64,000 bases of DNA, taken from Siphonodentalium dalli (Eukaryota > Mollusca > Scaphopoda > Gadilida > Siphonodentaliidae). Below, piece after piece: positions 60,654-64,000 of the stretch; within the stretch, counting starts at the first letter, position 1, and the number at the start of each line of letters is the position of its first letter. The stretch is taken from contig CP136061.1 of NCBI GenBank assembly GCA_032622095.1, positions 218,270,373-218,334,372 on the forward strand. Reading direction: 5' to 3'. Both the position numbers and the translations under genes were made by a program. The notes beneath the pieces were generated by a model. The model did no database searches and was not told the origin of the DNA. It saw only the letters and a program-made list of their open reading frames with translations.

Positions 60654-62031
60654 GGCATTCATTGAAATGTACTTTGTTTGCCATTCCCATTTTTGATAAT
60701 GTACACTCTCTTTTCATAATTGAAATATAAGAAATAACAGTGGTTTCAATGTGGTCAATGGGATTTTGACCACGAGAAAAATTCAGCAAACTGAAAAAGG
60801 TTTTTTTTGGCTAATTTTTTATCACATTCAAAACCCCTGACCACAACGAATCTGCCATTTATTACTTATACTCATATACTTAAATAAATTATGAATTAGG
60901 ATTGTATTATCTCACTCCTGGCCCATTATTTATTTGAACTTCAATCTGTGAGGTGCCTAATCTCTGAATTTATATAATCGTAACATAATTTAAAAAACAA
61001 AATTTAAATAATTTTTATTCAGATCAGATATGGATATGTTATACTATGTATAGGCCTACAGCAAAACAGTAATAGTGTATAGCAGAAAAAAACAACCCTA
61101 TCATTTACAGTAATGCCCTAAATAATCGACTCCTTAACCACAGCAGAATTATGGGTAATTTTTCAGGATTTAGTCGGAAATATGGCTTGTTGCCATTCAT
61201 TGGAAAGCTTTCACTGAGATTGCATATAGTGAAAATATGTATAAAAACTATAATATACATGTTTTCAGGTAGTTAATAGCTTTGGCGAGGTGTGTCTGGA
61301 AAAGCCGAGAATACAAAAACACCAATTACAGACCATAGCAAATTTCTTCAGGCACACTGCAATGTCATGAATACTCAAGCAATCTTCAGATTATTCATTA
61401 TCGGCAACCTCTTGTGATTTCCGATGGTTGTACAGTTATTGCATAATAACTGCAATGTGGTTATAAATTTATGAACACATTGACTGAGTGAGAAATGTTA
61501 TGGGCAAATCAGAAGCAGTATTAGTATGTATCAAGCCTGATTGTAGTGTGTCTGTCATTTGCAGAATGAGGTCCGCAGAGGGTGAATTTAGTGACGCTAT
61601 CCCACATAGCGGGCTAGCATCAGCAAATTCACCCTCTGGGGACCTCATTCTGCATGGCTTCATCTGCTATTGGAGACATAAACTCAGATTTGAAGTTCCC
61701 AAATGGTGAATATTGCAAACCTCGATTATGTAATGTGTTGTCTGCCAATTTGGGGATATAGAGAAACTAAACTAAAAAAGATATAGAATCTTTTTTTGTG
61801 AAGAAGTTTCTGCAGAAATTTGATCATAAAGAAATTATCCAGAGAAGATGAGGCCCAAGCAGAATGAGACCCCCAGAGGGTGAATTTAGTGATGCTTGCC
61901 CCCTATGCATTCTTAAAATGACAGGCACAATAAACTCAGGCTTGGTATATTTATTAGAAGAGGCACATGAAAGAATCAGATAGAGATGTAGAGTCCCGGA
62001 GCTATCTAATTATATAGTGACTGGTAGTGGT
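60654..62031. other. 3' UTR and downstream flank of the 954-aa protein gene
   Basis: A poly(A) signal AATAAA lies at 60883-60888. Half of the 80-bp palindrome of 63434-63600 is found at 61106-61190. A hairpin lies at 61560-61654 and its single arm recurs at 61858-61900. No further gene was seen. Confidence 0.45.
61560..61654. repeat. Hairpin with ~30-bp arms
   Basis: 'gcagaatgaggtccgcagag' + ggtgaattt pairs with 'caaattcaccctctggggac' + ctcattctgc, with one or two mismatches and a 35-nt loop. A solitary arm with changes occurs at about 61858-61890. Confidence 0.75.
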
Positions 62032-62035
62032 TTAA

Positions 62036-62427
62036 CCCTTTACCCAACAGAACGGCCCTGTGCCAATGCATTCTCTTATATATGCGAGTCGACCATAGGT
62101 CGCCTCGCATATATAAGAGAATGCATTGGCTTAACGCATTAAAAATTATAAAATTGTTACAGAATGTAAGAAAAAATGGTAAAAAGTGTTAAAAAAAGAT
62201 TTTTTTTAGGCCAATGCATTCTCTTATATATGCGAGGCGACCTATGGTCGACTCGCATATATAAGAGGATGCATTGGCACAGGGCATAACTGTAACCATC
62301 ACAATGTGGTCAAGGAGCCGGTTCCAATGATATCCATATTTGTATGGTTCTATTGAGACAGACCGAAGATATTTTAGGCTGTTGAAGCTTTATTTGGCCG
62401 GTTTTGGCCGGTTTGTTGGGTAAAGGG
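62036..62427. mobile_element. piggyBac-like MITE, copy 2 (inverted relative to copy 1)
   Basis: TTAA flanks at 62032-62035 and 62428-62431; termini CCCTTTACCCAACAGAACG and TGTTGGGTAAAGGG. It carries the same two 69-bp palindromes (62062-62130 and 62210-62278), with a 79-bp spacer. Relative to 1618-1966 the asymmetric long flank is on the right, so the copies face opposite directions. It lies 3' of the 954-aa protein gene. Confidence 0.8.
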
Positions 62428-62431
62428 TTAA

Positions 62432-63433
62432 CCCACTCCTCCAGTGAAGATAGTATGAATTTTTGAAACATGCAGCTGATTGAAATTACATGTAGTTAAG
62501 ATTTTAATTTCATTTAATTTAAAAATATGAATTTGTCAAAGGTACATAATCCAATTTGATGGTCCCTGTATCATCCAGTTACAATAACAACAGGATTTCA
62601 CCGAAAGCCGATTCAGTTCTCCAAATTAGTTTATTACCCATAAATACTCACAACAATACCAATCATGATCATATTTTATGTAAAATTCCTACAATAAAAG
62701 TTTTTTCTTGGCAGTTTGGAGGTGAGCGAGTGTGGTTTACAACTTCCATATATGGTGATTCCTAAATCAAATTGGAATTCCCCAACAAGATTTGTCACGA
62801 ATGTAAATGCACAGTATTTCCATGTGTAACCAGCATGGTGCCATATAACATGTACATTTGCATGGATAAAACATGATTACCAATTCATAAATTAGTATAA
62901 TGCATGTATCCGCATGTCAACTATCACAATATACCATATTCTTGTTGATGACAATAATTTTCATTGTCTTTTCATTCTGAATTAATTTGCGATTGCCACC
63001 GATGGACTGATCATATATATCGAGTAGTGACCTTACGTGACCTCTCGTGCATACATGCACTACATGTGTATTTCTGTAAGAAGTCAGCTAATTTTGCCAG
63101 GCCGCCAAATATTCCCAGTGGTGAAAATAACAGATTTTAAAAATAAATATCTAATAACTCGAGCTTTGACGGGTGGGTTCCTCGACTCGAATCAAATAAT
63201 TTCCACCCCCGAAACCAAAGAAATACTAGTTGTTTTAGGGGCGTTTAATCGGATTATGCATCTTTAATGATTTTTGTATATGTCTCAATGCACATATCTA
63301 CAATCATCGCTAGTGTTTGCAGCAGACCACATTAATCCGAATAATGACTACTGATACCCGACAACTCTGCAACTGACAAACGGCTAGTGGAGCCTCATCC
63401 AGAATAACAGAATAATCCACCTGGGTTATAAGA
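62432..63433. other. Intergenic stretch with an inverted MITE fragment
   Basis: 63155-63272 is a reverse-orientation fragment of the AGGTACTCAATC family ('gggttcctcgactcgaatca' and 'aatcggattatgcatcttta'). 62537 starts with 'caaaggtacataatccaa', which mirrors that end and could be its partner terminus about 730 bp away. No gene was seen. Confidence 0.4.
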
Positions 63434-63600
63434 TACAGTAATGCTCTAAGTAATCGACTTCTTAACCACAGCAGAATTATGGGTAACTTTTCAGGATTTA
63501 GTCGGAAATATGGCTTGTTACCATATTTCCGACTAAATCCTGAAAAGTTACCCATAATTCTGCTGTGGTTAAGAAGTCGATTACTTAGAGCATTACTGTA
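63434..63600. repeat. Perfect 80-bp inverted repeat, 7-nt loop
   Basis: Arms 63434-63513 and 63521-63600 are identical as complements at all 80 positions; the loop is cttgtta. A diverged single arm occurs at 61106-61190. It is non-coding; a recently formed palindromic MITE is likely. Confidence 0.92.
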
Positions 63601-64000
63601 GTCTAGCCTGATTATTTTGATTGCTGGTTATTGGTATTTTTTTTACACATGGGGATTCTGGCTAACTAATAGTGTTTATGTACGAATTCTATATGTATAT
63701 AGCTCCTGCTCTTGTAATACACTATATCTGAAATGAATTATCGTCACATTTGTATTTAGGTTGCAAAAAATTGTTGAACACTGGCATGGCATATGCGAAT
63801 GTTTTATCTCAACCTGCCTAATGACTCATGCTTTAGTCCAATCTTTGGCATTTGCATTCTGTCACGGCACTTAAATGATTGACTAAATGATTAACTTAAA
63901 GATTTCGGCAGCCTTCGTTATGGGTATAGCGGTTAAAATAGTCAGCTACGCTAAAAGCGCCATAAACAGAAAGTATATTATATAATAGACAGATATTGTT
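63601..64000. other. Right-edge stretch, nothing recognised
   Basis: AT-rich; no exon or repeat with clear ends. Confidence 0.3.

Overview
The window looks like animal nuclear DNA that is AT-rich, intron-containing and gene-poor. It is most likely from a mollusc (bivalve-like) or another lophotrochozoan. Support for this: spliceosomal introns with GT/AG borders; a FEM-1-family gene; nested DNA transposons; and many copies of a tandem unit containing 'agggccataactc', 'ccggatgataactcaag' and (GTCC)n runs, which I associate with molluscan genomes. The organism call is inference. No bacterial, viral or CRISPR-type system was seen.

Three host gene regions stand out. (1) 25778-27694 holds an intact 635-residue FEM-1-like protein in one coding exon: ankyrin repeats, a FEM1 middle region and a C-terminal VHL/BC-box. 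It is expected to act as a substrate receptor of a CUL2 ubiquitin ligase. (2) 5965-7437 is a diverged paralogue without the first ~160 residues and with a frameshift near its C-terminus, probably a pseudogene. (3) 55268-60653 is a three-exon gene that splices cleanly in frame into a 954-residue, Ser/Asn-rich, probably nuclear protein of unknown family. A degenerate C2H2 zinc-finger pseudogene lies at about 20220-20815. A possible orphan exon lies at 47259-47412.

Most of the remainder is mobile DNA. A 1365-bp hAT-like element (22636-24000) has exact 8-bp target duplications and sits inside a long-inverted-repeat element (22194-25646); a second copy runs off the left edge (1-1036). A second hAT-like family has two copies (14488-17299 and 28680-31194). 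Two TTAA-flanked piggyBac-like MITEs (1618-1966 and 62036-62427) each carry two mirror-image 69-bp palindromes. Helitron/'pearl'-like composites combine a hairpin, (GTCC)n and tandem cores; one has seven 191-bp units at 2725-4005. Other elements are a TTAA-type MITE family (13161, 18197, 44878, 45776, 53886, 63155), a MULE fragment framed by inverted minisatellites (52070-53430), non-LTR retrotransposon pieces (38240-38545, 39640-40250), a 2.3-kb foldback (35697-37995), and several near-perfect hairpins, including an exact 80-bp inverted repeat at 63434-63600.

Layout: 1-5 kb is nested repeats. 5.9-7.4 kb is the FEM-1-like pseudogene. 8-20 kb is MITEs and the first hAT-2 copy inside a tandem-core element. 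20-22 kb is zinc-finger debris. 22.2-25.6 kb is the nested transposon, ending 130 bp before the intact FEM-1-like exon (25.8-27.7 kb). 28.7-31.2 kb is the second hAT-2 copy. 31-46 kb is intergenic DNA with foldbacks, retroelement pieces and satellites. 47-54 kb is mostly intergenic DNA plus the MULE. 55.3-60.7 kb is the three-exon gene. 61-64 kb is hairpin MITEs.
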